The notes under the pieces were generated by a model that worked only from the letters and a program-made list of their open reading frames with translations, did not search any database and was not told where the DNA came from. A DNA stretch of 7,111 nt. It comes from an uncultured beta proteobacterium (GTDB taxonomy: Bacteria; Pseudomonadota; Gammaproteobacteria; Burkholderiales; Burkholderiaceae_C). The number at the start of each line of letters is the position of its first letter. Within the stretch, counting starts at the first letter, position 1. The position numbers and the translations under genes were made by a program. This document shows, piece by piece, positions 1 to 6,516 of the stretch. The DNA lies in the NCBI GenBank assembly GCA_903920405.1, contig CAIXMC010000306.1:1-7111 (forward strand), written 5' to 3'.

Positions 1-2
1 AG

Positions 3-158
3 CAATATGTAAGCTCCCAACGTGAAACTCAACGATTGGAACTCGTTTTTCCTGCAAATAAAGCACTTCTGCACATCACCGCTGAACGGCTAAATCGATT
101 TTTTCACAGGCTCTCAGTTGACCGCTTATTATTTTCACTAAACCGTTATGAAAATTGA
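3..158 (+). CDS. 3' end of an unrecognised protein (partial)
   Basis: This reading frame is open from the left window edge (first complete codon at 3) and ends at a TGA at 156-158, giving 51 codons of a C-terminus. The other two + frames stop within the first 25 bases. The residues look protein-like: a charged start, a hydrophobic beta-like patch LELVF, then an amphipathic stretch LLHITAERLNRFF, ending LNRYEN. I do not recognise the family. An open frame of this length can occur by chance, so reality is uncertain. If real, the gene ends about 195 bp before the sensor kinase, on the same strand, with a small hairpin 22 bp after its stop. Confidence 0.35.
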   Translation, partial: QYVSSQRETQRLELVFPANKALLHITAERLNRFFHRLSVDRLLFSLNRYEN

Positions 159-179
159 TATTCATTACTTTGATGGAGT

Positions 180-194
180 TCACCCTTTGGGTGA
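180..194 (+). terminator. Small perfect hairpin after the partial frame
   Basis: TCACCC (180-185), a TTT loop and GGGTGA (189-194) form a perfect 6-bp stem 22 bp after the TGA of the upstream frame. The position fits a transcription end, but no run of T follows on either strand, so it is not a canonical intrinsic terminator. It may instead be one arm of a larger fold with the 216-305 dyad. Confidence 0.25.
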
Positions 195-215
195 GAGCGC
201 TACGCACCCGATTGA

Positions 216-305
216 GCTACTGGTGACACGTCTGGGGGTGTTGTTCCTCCTTGCAGGCAGTAGCCTGCAGCGTCGTCACGCCTACCCAGACGCGCCGCCA
301 GTAGC
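216..305. repeat. 90-nt nested, exactly symmetric inverted repeat
   Basis: Three perfect stems share one centre at 260.5. The outer stem is GCTACTGG (216-223) with CCAGTAGC (298-305). The middle stem is CGTCTGGG (229-236) with CCCAGACG (285-292). The inner stem is TGCAGGC (252-258) with GCCTGCA (263-269), closed by an AGTA loop. The unpaired spacers have equal length on both sides: 5 nt (224-228 and 293-297) and 15 nt (237-251 and 270-284). Within the right 15-nt spacer GCGT and ACGC can form a mini-hairpin. Such equal spacing suggests selection for a folded RNA or single-stranded DNA. The region is locally GC-rich compared with its flanks. It lies 48 bp before the kinase start, so it could be a leader structure, a small RNA, or a mobile-element end. 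I do not recognise a known family. Confidence 0.8.
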
Positions 306-353
306 CCACTCAGGCGCGTTCAACTGAGGAATCCAGGTTAAAGACAATGCAGC

Positions 354-1463
354 ATGATGTCAATTGAATACAACCCCCTGGATTCCTGGTGCTTGCTGCA
401 TCTTGAGGATTCTCCACTTGATCATGCGCTGGTCATGCGTTCGTTGCGCAAGTCTGGCCGACACTTTAGCATTGCCCGCGTTGAAACCTTGCACGACTTT
501 GAACAAGCCATCACAGGAGCACATTTTGATGCCATTGTGGCTGACTACAGGCTGTCTGGCTTTACTGCACTGGATGCCTGGATGCTGATACAAAAAAAAC
601 AAATCAGGGTACCTTTTATTCTTCTGTCGGGAGCCATTGGTGAGGCTGCCGCTGTGGCGGCCATCAAAACTGGCATCAGCGACTATTTACCCAAAGACGA
701 CATCAGTAAACTGCACCACGTTATTGAGCGTGCCATTGAATTGCATCATATTCGTCTAGCCAAAGAAGCAGCAGACCTTGAACTTGCCCGATCAGAACAA
801 CGTATGGCAAGTTTTGCCGAACACTTACAAAGCACCATTGAGCAAGAACGTGCCGCCATTTCACGTGAAATTCACGATGACATTGGCGGTGCTTTGGCAG
901 CCATTCGCTTCGATTTATTTTGGCTAAAACGCCATAACGCAGAGCTTGATGCGCAAGAACACATTCAGGCCGCCACAGACATGCTACAACAGGCAATTGA
1001 AGCCAGCCAACGCATCATGATGAATTTGCGCCCTGCCATTTTGGACCAAGGCTTGGCTGCCGCCATTCAATGGCTTGCCAGTAACTTTTCAAAACGTACC
1101 GGCATTGTCACGGGGATTGCACTGACCCATGAACTCGGTCAACTGTCAAAAACAGTTCAGCTTGTCGCCTACAGAACGGCTCAAGAAGCCTTGACCAACA
1201 TCAGCAAACACGCCAACTGCACACATGTCAGAATTGACATGTCTGACGCTGAAGATGTTCTTACACTTGAGATTAACGACAATGGACAAGGTATGACAGC
1301 ACAAGATATGGAAAAACAAAAATCATTTGGACTACGGGGCATGAAGGAACGCGCCAAAACTGTGGGAGGGTGGCTAGACATCAGCTCCCAGATAGGACAA
1401 GGGACATCCATCACGCTCAGTATTCCGTTGCAGCAAAACCTTAATATGGACGGCACCGAATGA
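354..1463 (+). CDS. Receiver-domain-containing sensor histidine kinase (NarL-type, HisKA_3)
   Basis: This 369-residue protein has no membrane segment or signal peptide, so it is a cytosolic kinase. An N-terminal receiver domain (about 12-130) shows the acidic pair E18-D19, the phospho-acceptor D64 in VADYRLSGF, S92 in LLSGAIGE and K114 in YLPKDD. A helical linker (about 130-165) leads to a HisKA_3 dimerisation domain with the phospho-histidine H174 in EIHDDIGGA. The HATPase domain (about 265-360) has the N box around N282, the DNGQG box (309-313), GLRGM (326-330) and GQGT (348-351). All catalytic motifs look intact. An in-frame stop at 339-341 leaves only the tandem ATGs at 354 and 357 as starts. 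The ribosome-binding site is poor, with AGG at 335-337 some 16 nt away. The ATGA overlap with the next gene indicates translational coupling to its regulator. The input signal is unknown; phosphorelay or partner control through the receiver is the likely mode. Confidence 0.93.
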   Translation: MMSIEYNPLDSWCLLHLEDSPLDHALVMRSLRKSGRHFSIARVETLHDFEQAITGAHFDAIVADYRLSGFTALDAWMLIQKKQIRVPFILLSGAIGEAAAVAAIKTGISDYLPKDDISKLHHVIERAIELHHIRLAKEAADLELARSEQRMASFAEHLQSTIEQERAAISREIHDDIGGALAAIRFDLFWLKRHNAELDAQEHIQAATDMLQQAIEASQRIMMNLRPAILDQGLAAAIQWLASNFSKRTGIVTGIALTHELGQLSKTVQLVAYRTAQEALTNISKHANCTHVRIDMSDAEDVLTLEINDNGQGMTAQDMEKQKSFGLRGMKERAKTVGGWLDISSQIGQGTSITLSIPLQQNLNMDGTE

Positions 1464-2089
1464 TCCACGTCATTTTGTGTGATGACCACGCCATGGTGCG
1501 ACGCGGCATCCGTGACACACTCAAAGAAGCAGTAGATATTCAGGTCACTGCCGAAGCAAGTAGTTACTCTGAAGTTCGGGATGCCATTCGCTCAGTGGCA
1601 TGTGAAGTTTTAGTGCTTGACATCAATATGCCTGGTCGCGGCGGCATCGAGGTACTGACCAGCCTGCGTGAAACCGATTCTCCCATTAAGGTATTGGTTG
1701 TTTCCATGTTTCCAGAAGATCAATATGCGATTCGATGTTTGAAAGCCGGTGCCCAAGGTTATCTGAACAAGGCCGGTGACCCCGCTGATTTGATTACCGC
1801 TGTGCGAATGGTGGCACAAGGACGCAAGTATGTGACCCCTGCAGTGGCCCAAATGCTTGTCGATCACTTGAATACACCTGAAAATATCAGCCTGCATGCC
1901 AGTTTATCCGAGCGAGAACTCCAAACATTGCTCAAAATTGCCTCTGGCAAACGCCTCTCGGACATTGCCGAGGAATTGATGCTCAGCCCTAAAACCGTGA
2001 GTGTCTATCGCTCCCGAGTCCTTGAAAAATTAAAATTATCCAATAATTCAGAATTAACGGTGTATGCCATACGCAATGGCTTGGTGTAG
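1460..2089 (+). CDS. NarL/FixJ-family two-component response regulator
   Basis: This 209-residue protein is a DNA-binding transcription regulator. The receiver domain (1-120) carries the acidic pair D8-D9, the phospho-acceptor D54 in LVLDINMPG, S82 and K104 in YLNKAGD. A LuxR-type helix-turn-helix (about 148-207) reads LSERELQTLLKIASG, then LSDIAEELMLSPKTVSVY as the turn and recognition helix. The length and order match the family exactly. Its ATG overlaps the stop of the upstream kinase (ATGA, 1460-1463), so the two are a cognate pair made from one transcript. The target genes cannot be read from the window. The copper pump that follows is convergent, 54 bp away, so it is not part of this operon and there is no sequence reason to make it a target. 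The downstream gap shows only a short A/T-only hairpin. Confidence 0.95.
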   Translation: MIHVILCDDHAMVRRGIRDTLKEAVDIQVTAEASSYSEVRDAIRSVACEVLVLDINMPGRGGIEVLTSLRETDSPIKVLVVSMFPEDQYAIRCLKAGAQGYLNKAGDPADLITAVRMVAQGRKYVTPAVAQMLVDHLNTPENISLHASLSERELQTLLKIASGKRLSDIAEELMLSPKTVSVYRSRVLEKLKLSNNSELTVYAIRNGLV

Positions 2090-2143
2090 AGTATCTGGTA
2101 TCTATTTTAAATTTTAAGGAAAATCAGAGTAATATCAAGGATA

Positions 2144-4351
2144 TTATTTAGTACGTGGTGTACTCCATTTAAGCAATAAAGCGTTACCCATCACACTAAC
2201 CGAACTAAATGCCATGGCAGCACCAGCCAACACCGGATTCAAATAGCCCATCACCGCCAACGGAATTCCTGCCACATTGTAAAAAAATGCCCAAAATAAG
2301 TTTTGCCTGATTTTGGAGAGGGTGCGATGAGAAATATCAAACGCTGCCAAGATCAGCGACAAGTCACCGCGCATCAGAGTGATCCCACTGGCGTGCATGG
2401 CCACATCGGTTCCACTTCCTGCGTTGGCCATGGCGATACCCACATCAGCAGTGGCCAGAGCAGGTGCATCGTTAATGCCGTCACCCACCATCATGACTGT
2501 GTGGCCTTGTGCTTGCAGGGCTGCCACTTGTGCTGCTTTGTCACTGGGGAGCATGTCGCTCATCACCTCATCGGGTTGAAGTCCAACGCGTGCAGCCATC
2601 GCTTGCGCGGCGTGGCGGTTGTCACCAGTGAACATCAGAATATGAAAACCGCGTTCTCGCAAGGCGGCAATAGCCTGCACTGCTCCAGGTTTGGGTTGAT
2701 CTGCAAAAGCCAACAAAGCCAAAGCCTGGATACCTTGTGGTGTGAATTGCCCCAACAGTGCCAGCGTCGCACCTTGTTGTTGGTGCGTTTGAATCATCAC
2801 TGTAAATTCATCTTGGGACACACCTAATTCCTGCATCCAGTTCAAGCTACCCAAAACATATTCGCAACCCTCTACTGTGCCACGCAAACCCTTACCTGGC
2901 ACAGCTTGAAGATGACTAACAGGCAATATTGTCATTACTTTGGCTTTAGCTGCACTTAAAACAGCATGGGATAGCAAATGTTCACTGCCACTTTGCAAAG
3001 ATGCGGCCAGGCGTAACAATGGCAACAGACTTTGACCAAAGGCCACCTGAAAATCAACCAAACTGGGATGACCTAGTGTTAATGTGCCGGTTTTATCAAA
3101 AATAAGGGTATCAGCCTTTTGTGCCAGTTCAAGTGCCTGTGGATCCTTGATCAAGATACCATGGCGCGCTGCCACCCCTGTGCCCACCATGAAAGCCACC
3201 GGGGTTGCCAGACCCAAAGCACAAGGGCAGGAAATCACCAACACGGTGACTGCACGGATAAGCGCCACATCAATAGGCTGACCAGAAAGCCACCAAGCCA
3301 AGCCGGTCATCACTGCAAGAAGCAGCACAAAAGGCACAAAAACGGCACTGACTTTGTCCACTAAACGCTGCACTGGTGCCTTGGCGGCTTGCGCATCTCC
3401 AACCAGACGAATAATGTTGGCCAGAACAGTGCGCTCCCCAACAGCACTCGCCTGCACCAACACCCGCCCATCACCGTTGAGCGTTCCGCCCGTCACCTTG
3501 TGACCCATCTCTTTCGCCACAGGCAACGGCTCACCGGTCAGTATGGATTCATCAACCTGGGTTTGACCTTCCAGCACCACACCATCAACTGCAAAACGCT
3601 CACCCGGGCGCACTGCCAGTGTGTCGCCCACGAGCAGTTCATCCACAGGCACATCGATTTCCCCTTTCAGACTGATCAAATGCGCTGTCACTGGCCTCAA
3701 ACGATGCAATGCGCGTATGGCCGACGTGGTTTGCCTTTTGGCGTGCGCTTCCAGCCATTTTCCTAAAAGAACCAACGAGATGACGACGGCAGAGCCTTCA
3801 AAATACAAATGCACCGTGACATCCGACGCAGCCGCAAACCACAACCAGACCGACAAAATCCACCCCGCTGTCGTTCCTATGGACACCAGCACATCCATGT
3901 TGGCATTCAGTGATTTCACTGAATGCCAGGCAGAACGGTAAAACCTGGCACCCAAAATAAACTGCACAGGCGTTGCCAATACAAACTGCAACCAGGCAGG
4001 TAGCATCCAATGAAAACCTGCCCAACTGCCCAGCATAGGGAGCATCAACGGCAAAGAAAGAAAAAGAGCAATAGCTACCGGCGCAAAGCCAGCCCATATT
4101 GAAGCATCAGGTGTATTGACCGCAGCACTGGCAGTTGTTGGCGTAAAGCCTGCCTCTCGCAAAGCACGTTTGAGGCGCGCTTGTATGTCATTGGAGGGTG
4201 TAACCACAATACGGGCCGATTCAGTGGCCAGGTTGACCGAAGCGCTTTGTACCCCCGGAACTTTTTGGAATGCGCGCTCTGCACGACCTGCACATGAGGC
4301 ACAAGTCATTCCACCGACACCTATATCAATCTGAGTGAATACTATACTCAC
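2144..4351 (-). CDS. copA: Copper(I)-exporting P1B-type ATPase
   Basis: This 735-residue pump moves cytosolic Cu(I) across the inner membrane using ATP. One N-terminal heavy-metal domain (about 8-72) has GMTCASC with C17 and C20. About eight membrane helices follow: roughly 88-107, 117-135, 150-172, 182-200, 335-356, 364-385, 684-702 and 706-727. The actuator has TGE at 272-274. The metal site is CPC (375-377) in helix 6, Y691-N692 in helix 7 and M713 with S716-S717 in helix 8, the P1B-1 Cu(I) signature. DKTGT starts at D419, TGD is at 575-577 and GDGINDAP at 623-630. The conserved SEHP motif of the nucleotide-binding domain reads SEHL (456-459): the histidine is kept, the proline is lost. 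The start is a GTG at 4351; an in-frame TAA directly upstream excludes a longer form, and no clear Shine-Dalgarno is seen. It follows minE by 28 bp on the same strand, and that gap holds no CueR-like operator. Confidence 0.95.
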   Translation of the reverse strand: MSIVFTQIDIGVGGMTCASCAGRAERAFQKVPGVQSASVNLATESARIVVTPSNDIQARLKRALREAGFTPTTASAAVNTPDASIWAGFAPVAIALFLSLPLMLPMLGSWAGFHWMLPAWLQFVLATPVQFILGARFYRSAWHSVKSLNANMDVLVSIGTTAGWILSVWLWFAAASDVTVHLYFEGSAVVISLVLLGKWLEAHAKRQTTSAIRALHRLRPVTAHLISLKGEIDVPVDELLVGDTLAVRPGERFAVDGVVLEGQTQVDESILTGEPLPVAKEMGHKVTGGTLNGDGRVLVQASAVGERTVLANIIRLVGDAQAAKAPVQRLVDKVSAVFVPFVLLLAVMTGLAWWLSGQPIDVALIRAVTVLVISCPCALGLATPVAFMVGTGVAARHGILIKDPQALELAQKADTLIFDKTGTLTLGHPSLVDFQVAFGQSLLPLLRLAASLQSGSEHLLSHAVLSAAKAKVMTILPVSHLQAVPGKGLRGTVEGCEYVLGSLNWMQELGVSQDEFTVMIQTHQQQGATLALLGQFTPQGIQALALLAFADQPKPGAVQAIAALRERGFHILMFTGDNRHAAQAMAARVGLQPDEVMSDMLPSDKAAQVAALQAQGHTVMMVGDGINDAPALATADVGIAMANAGSGTDVAMHASGITLMRGDLSLILAAFDISHRTLSKIRQNLFWAFFYNVAGIPLAVMGYLNPVLAGAAMAFSSVSVMGNALLLKWSTPRTK

Positions 4352-4379
4352 TTAAAAAATATAAATTGATAAGTAAAAG

Positions 4380-4646
4380 TTAATTTAAACGATGATCTGG
4401 AAGCTCAACCTGGACTTCAAGAACTTCGTAAGTTTCTTGCCACTTTTTTTGAACTTTAATGTCTTCAGGGTTAATTTTGATGTATTTACTAATAACTGCA
4501 ATTAACTCAAGATGCAGGGCAGGTAAATAATCCAGTTCTACAGCGCCTCGCTCTTTACGTTCATGAACCAGAATAAATTGCAAACGTTCCTTAGCATCAC
4601 ATGCACTCTTTTTTTCTTTACCTACTGAAAATTTAAAAAAAAACAT
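4380..4646 (-). CDS. minE: Cell division topological specificity factor MinE
   Basis: MinE stimulates the MinD ATPase and drives the pole-to-pole oscillation that keeps the division site at mid-cell. The 88 residues match the usual family length. The N-terminal amphipathic membrane-binding stretch is [13 protein letters not shown]. The MinD-activating segment is [14 protein letters not shown] (about 18-31). The C-terminal topological-specificity domain follows, with [20 protein letters not shown] and a final [11 protein letters not shown] strand. The ATG lies 3 bp after the minD stop. Its Shine-Dalgarno GGAGG sits inside the last codons of minD, so the two are translationally linked. copA starts 28 bp beyond its TAA. 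Confidence 0.97.
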   Translation of the reverse strand: MFFFKFSVGKEKKSACDAKERLQFILVHERKERGAVELDYLPALHLELIAVISKYIKINPEDIKVQKKWQETYEVLEVQVELPDHRLN

Positions 4647-4649
4647 GAC

Positions 4650-5465
4650 TCATTTACCTCCAAAAATCAATTGAAATAAGTTCTTTTTAGAAGCACCAAT
4701 AAAGCGCATAGGCTTGGATTCACCTAAAAAGCGATCGACCACATCTTTGTAAGCTTCAGATACGTCAGATCCGGTAATATGCACAGCCGGCAGCCCTTTA
4801 TTGGATGCCTGCAAAATCACGTCGCTCTCAGGAATCACACCAATCAATTTGATGCGCAAAATATCCTGAATGTCTTGGACAGACAGCATTTGACCCTGCT
4901 TGACACGATCAACGTTATAACGGGTGATCAGTAAATGTTCCTTGATCGGCCTTTGACCTTCGATGGCACGTTTGGTTTTGCTGGCCAAAATACCCAGGAT
5001 ACGATCCGAATCACGAACAGAGGAAACCTCGGGGTTAGTCACAATCAAAGCCTCGTCAGCAAAGTGCATGGCCATCAAAGCACCCACTTCAATACCTGCT
5101 GGCGAATCACACACAATGTAGTCAAAGTTCATAGCCGCGAGTTCGTGTAATACTTTTTCAACACCATCTTGCGTTAAGGCATCTTTGTCGCGCGTTTGCG
5201 ATGCTGCAAGGACAAACAAATTGTCACACATTTTGTCTTTGATCAATGCCTGATTAAGGTTGACCTCACACTGAATCACGTTGATCAAGTCATAAACAAC
5301 TCGTTTTTCACACCCCATGATGAGATCCAGGTTTCTCAAACCCACATCAAAATCAATCACGGCTGTTTTAAAGCCACGCAAAGCGAGAGCTGTTGAAAAA
5401 TTGGCGCTTGTGGTTGTTTTTCCAACACCACCTTTACCTGATGTAACAACAATGATTCTTGCCAT
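4650..5465 (-). CDS. minD: Septum site-determining ATPase MinD
   Basis: MinD is a membrane-associated dimeric ATPase that recruits MinC and is displaced by MinE. The 271 residues fit the family. The deviant Walker A is SGKGGVGKTTT (signature K11, K16). Walker-type acidic residues are D38 and D40 in VIDFDVGLRNLDL, with D120 in CDSPAGIE. The last ten or so residues, KKNLFQLIFGGK, form the amphipathic membrane-targeting helix. I take the ATG at 5465: it gives the family's N-terminus MARIIVVTSGKGG and has GAAAGAG a few bases upstream. A TTG at 5480 would add five atypical residues and lies in that ribosome-binding region. A 160-bp palindromic repeat separates it from minC, so its expression from the minC promoter must pass through that hairpin. 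Confidence 0.97.
   Translation of the reverse strand: MARIIVVTSGKGGVGKTTTSANFSTALALRGFKTAVIDFDVGLRNLDLIMGCEKRVVYDLINVIQCEVNLNQALIKDKMCDNLFVLAASQTRDKDALTQDGVEKVLHELAAMNFDYIVCDSPAGIEVGALMAMHFADEALIVTNPEVSSVRDSDRILGILASKTKRAIEGQRPIKEHLLITRYNVDRVKQGQMLSVQDIQDILRIKLIGVIPESDVILQASNKGLPAVHITGSDVSEAYKDVVDRFLGESKPMRFIGASKKNLFQLIFGGK
4657..4661 (-). promoter_or_regulatory. minE Shine-Dalgarno inside the minD 3' end
   Basis: On the - strand GGAGG (4661-4657) lies 10 nt before the minE ATG. It is made by the codons for the last two glycines of MinD (GGA GGT, before AAA and TGA). The membrane-targeting tail of MinD and the translation signal of minE therefore share bases. Confidence 0.75.
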
Positions 5466-5494
5466 GAAAAACTCTTTCAAAAAATAAGGATATA

Positions 5495-5654
5495 GGATAA
5501 GGTCAATAATAAGTTGTGCATTTGGCTCGTTAGATTTGGGCGCACTGTGTCGTTACAAATCGCTGATGTGGCTGAGCCACACCGCACGATTTGTGCCTAG
5601 CATTGCATCTTTAACTCTGACGGCCAAATACAGAACTTATTATTGACCCTATCC
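5495..5654 (-). mobile_element. 160-bp palindromic MITE-like repeat, copy A (minC-minD gap)
   Basis: Terminal inverted repeats of 21 bp (5495-5515 and 5634-5654) match at 20 of 21 positions; they begin GGATA(A/G)GGTCAATAATAAG. ATA lies directly outside both ends (5492-5494, 5655-5657), a possible 3-bp target duplication. The whole element is an imperfect palindrome with arms of about 79 bp: ATTTGG and ACAAATCG recur in both arms, and the centre is TGTGGC-TGA-GCCACA. It starts 4 bp after the minC TAA and ends 29 bp before the minD ATG. It encodes nothing. I set the strand to - because copies B and C on the + strand align with its reverse complement. By hand, its reverse complement matches copy C at about 119 of 137 aligned positions. 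The family name is unknown to me. Confidence 0.85.
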
Positions 5655-5658
5655 ATAG

Positions 5659-6462
5659 TTATAAATTCATTGCTTCAAAAAGCAGATTATCCTGACCATC
5701 ATGGCTCAAATAAACCTGCGCAGGTTTACCTTTGATGTCATCTTTAAGTGGATGATCTGTCGTGTGATAAATGCCAGCGATAGAGACCAGTTCAGGATCC
5801 ATCGACAGAGAAAAAATCCGTGATTTTGTGTTGCCGCTCGCACCTGCAATAGCTTTTCCACGCAAAGGAGCATAAACGTGAATGTTACCGTCCGCCACCG
5901 CTTCTGCACCTGAATTCACAACAGATAAAACGATCAAATCAGTCCCACGAGCATAAACTTTTTGACCTGATCGTAAAGGTCTGTTGATAACAAGAGCATC
6001 GGGTAGGGGAACTTCACGAATAACTTCCTTAACGACCTCTTTGATAATTTCCAGAGGTTGGGCAGAAATCGTATTGATTGAAGATGATGTTTTCAGTCGG
6101 ACAGGTTCAGCGGCTGTCGGCAATAAACCTAAACCTGACATGATCTTGGCCACCTCCGTATGGGCAGATCGAAATGCTACTGGACGCAAATGGCAGCACT
6201 GCAAGGTGTGAAGTAAAGCCTGAAGCTGTGACACAGAAGTCTCAAGCTCTGCATTCAAAAAATCAATGACCACAACATCATTATCAAAAAAACCTGGAGT
6301 TTCGCCTTGAGAACCAAAATTTTGGTCAAGCTCACCCATGACACTTTGAAGATCAAGGGTCTTGATCACCAATGTCATACAAGGCAATTGCGTACTTTTG
6401 ATGTCGAAAAATTGAGCCACAAGGCTTTGAAGAATGAAACGATTGGAAATTTTTACAGCCAC
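5659..6462 (-). CDS. minC: Septum site-determining protein MinC
   Basis: MinC blocks FtsZ ring formation away from mid-cell and is brought to the membrane by MinD. The N-terminal FtsZ-inhibiting domain (about 15-115) includes FFDIKSTQLPCMTLVIKT and FFDNDVVVIDF. A charged linker with EIIKEVVKEVIREV (138-151) leads to the C-terminal beta-helical dimerisation and MinD-binding domain (about 158-265). That domain shows the family signature RSGQKVYARGTDLIV, GAEAVADGNIHVYAPLRG and ELVSIAGIY. The length, 267 residues, is a little above the usual. The GTG at 6462 is the first possible start after an in-frame TAA at 6480-6478. A second GTG (Val15) would give a more typical N-terminus MAQFFDIKS. It is the first gene of the minCDE order. 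The promoter must lie in the AT-rich region to its right, but I see no convincing -35/-10 pair. Confidence 0.95.
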   Translation of the reverse strand: MAVKISNRFILQSLVAQFFDIKSTQLPCMTLVIKTLDLQSVMGELDQNFGSQGETPGFFDNDVVVIDFLNAELETSVSQLQALLHTLQCCHLRPVAFRSAHTEVAKIMSGLGLLPTAAEPVRLKTSSSINTISAQPLEIIKEVVKEVIREVPLPDALVINRPLRSGQKVYARGTDLIVLSVVNSGAEAVADGNIHVYAPLRGKAIAGASGNTKSRIFSLSMDPELVSIAGIYHTTDHPLKDDIKGKPAQVYLSHDGQDNLLFEAMNL

Positions 6463-6516
6463 CTCGATCTTACTTGATTACACGTCACCACCAACCCATG
6501 ACATGATGGATGAAAT

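Noticed and set aside
216..305. Integron attC site
   Set aside because: The stem-spacer-stem plan is similar, but the outer stem lacks the required RYYYAAC/GTTRRRY core bases, the stems have no extrahelical bases and no integrase is in view.
216..305. tRNA or tRNA-like gene
   Set aside because: No cloverleaf, no anticodon arm geometry and no T-loop sequence; the fold is a single long symmetric hairpin.
346..366. Six-codon leader peptide overlapping the kinase start
   Set aside because: ATG CAG CAT GAT GTC AAT TGA is open, but it is too short and has no strong ribosome-binding site; likely chance.
721..996. 91-codon open frame on the - strand
   Set aside because: It is antisense to the HisKA_3 region of the sensor kinase and has no independent support.
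2131..2145. Bidirectional terminator between the regulator gene and copA
   Set aside because: AATATC-AAG-GATATT is a 6-bp stem made almost wholly of A/T, overlapping the copA stop, with no U tract; too weak to call.
2303..2827. 174-codon open frame on the + strand
   Set aside because: It lies wholly antisense within copA, whose frame carries all P-type ATPase motifs; the translation is rich in His, Cys and Gln with no recognisable domain.
4352..4379. CueR-type operator in front of copA
   Set aside because: The 28-bp gap is nearly all A/T and has none of the expected ACCTTCC-type dyad.
5466..5480. Upstream TTG start for minD
   Set aside because: It adds five residues not seen in the family and overlaps the GAAAGAG ribosome-binding site of the ATG at 5465.
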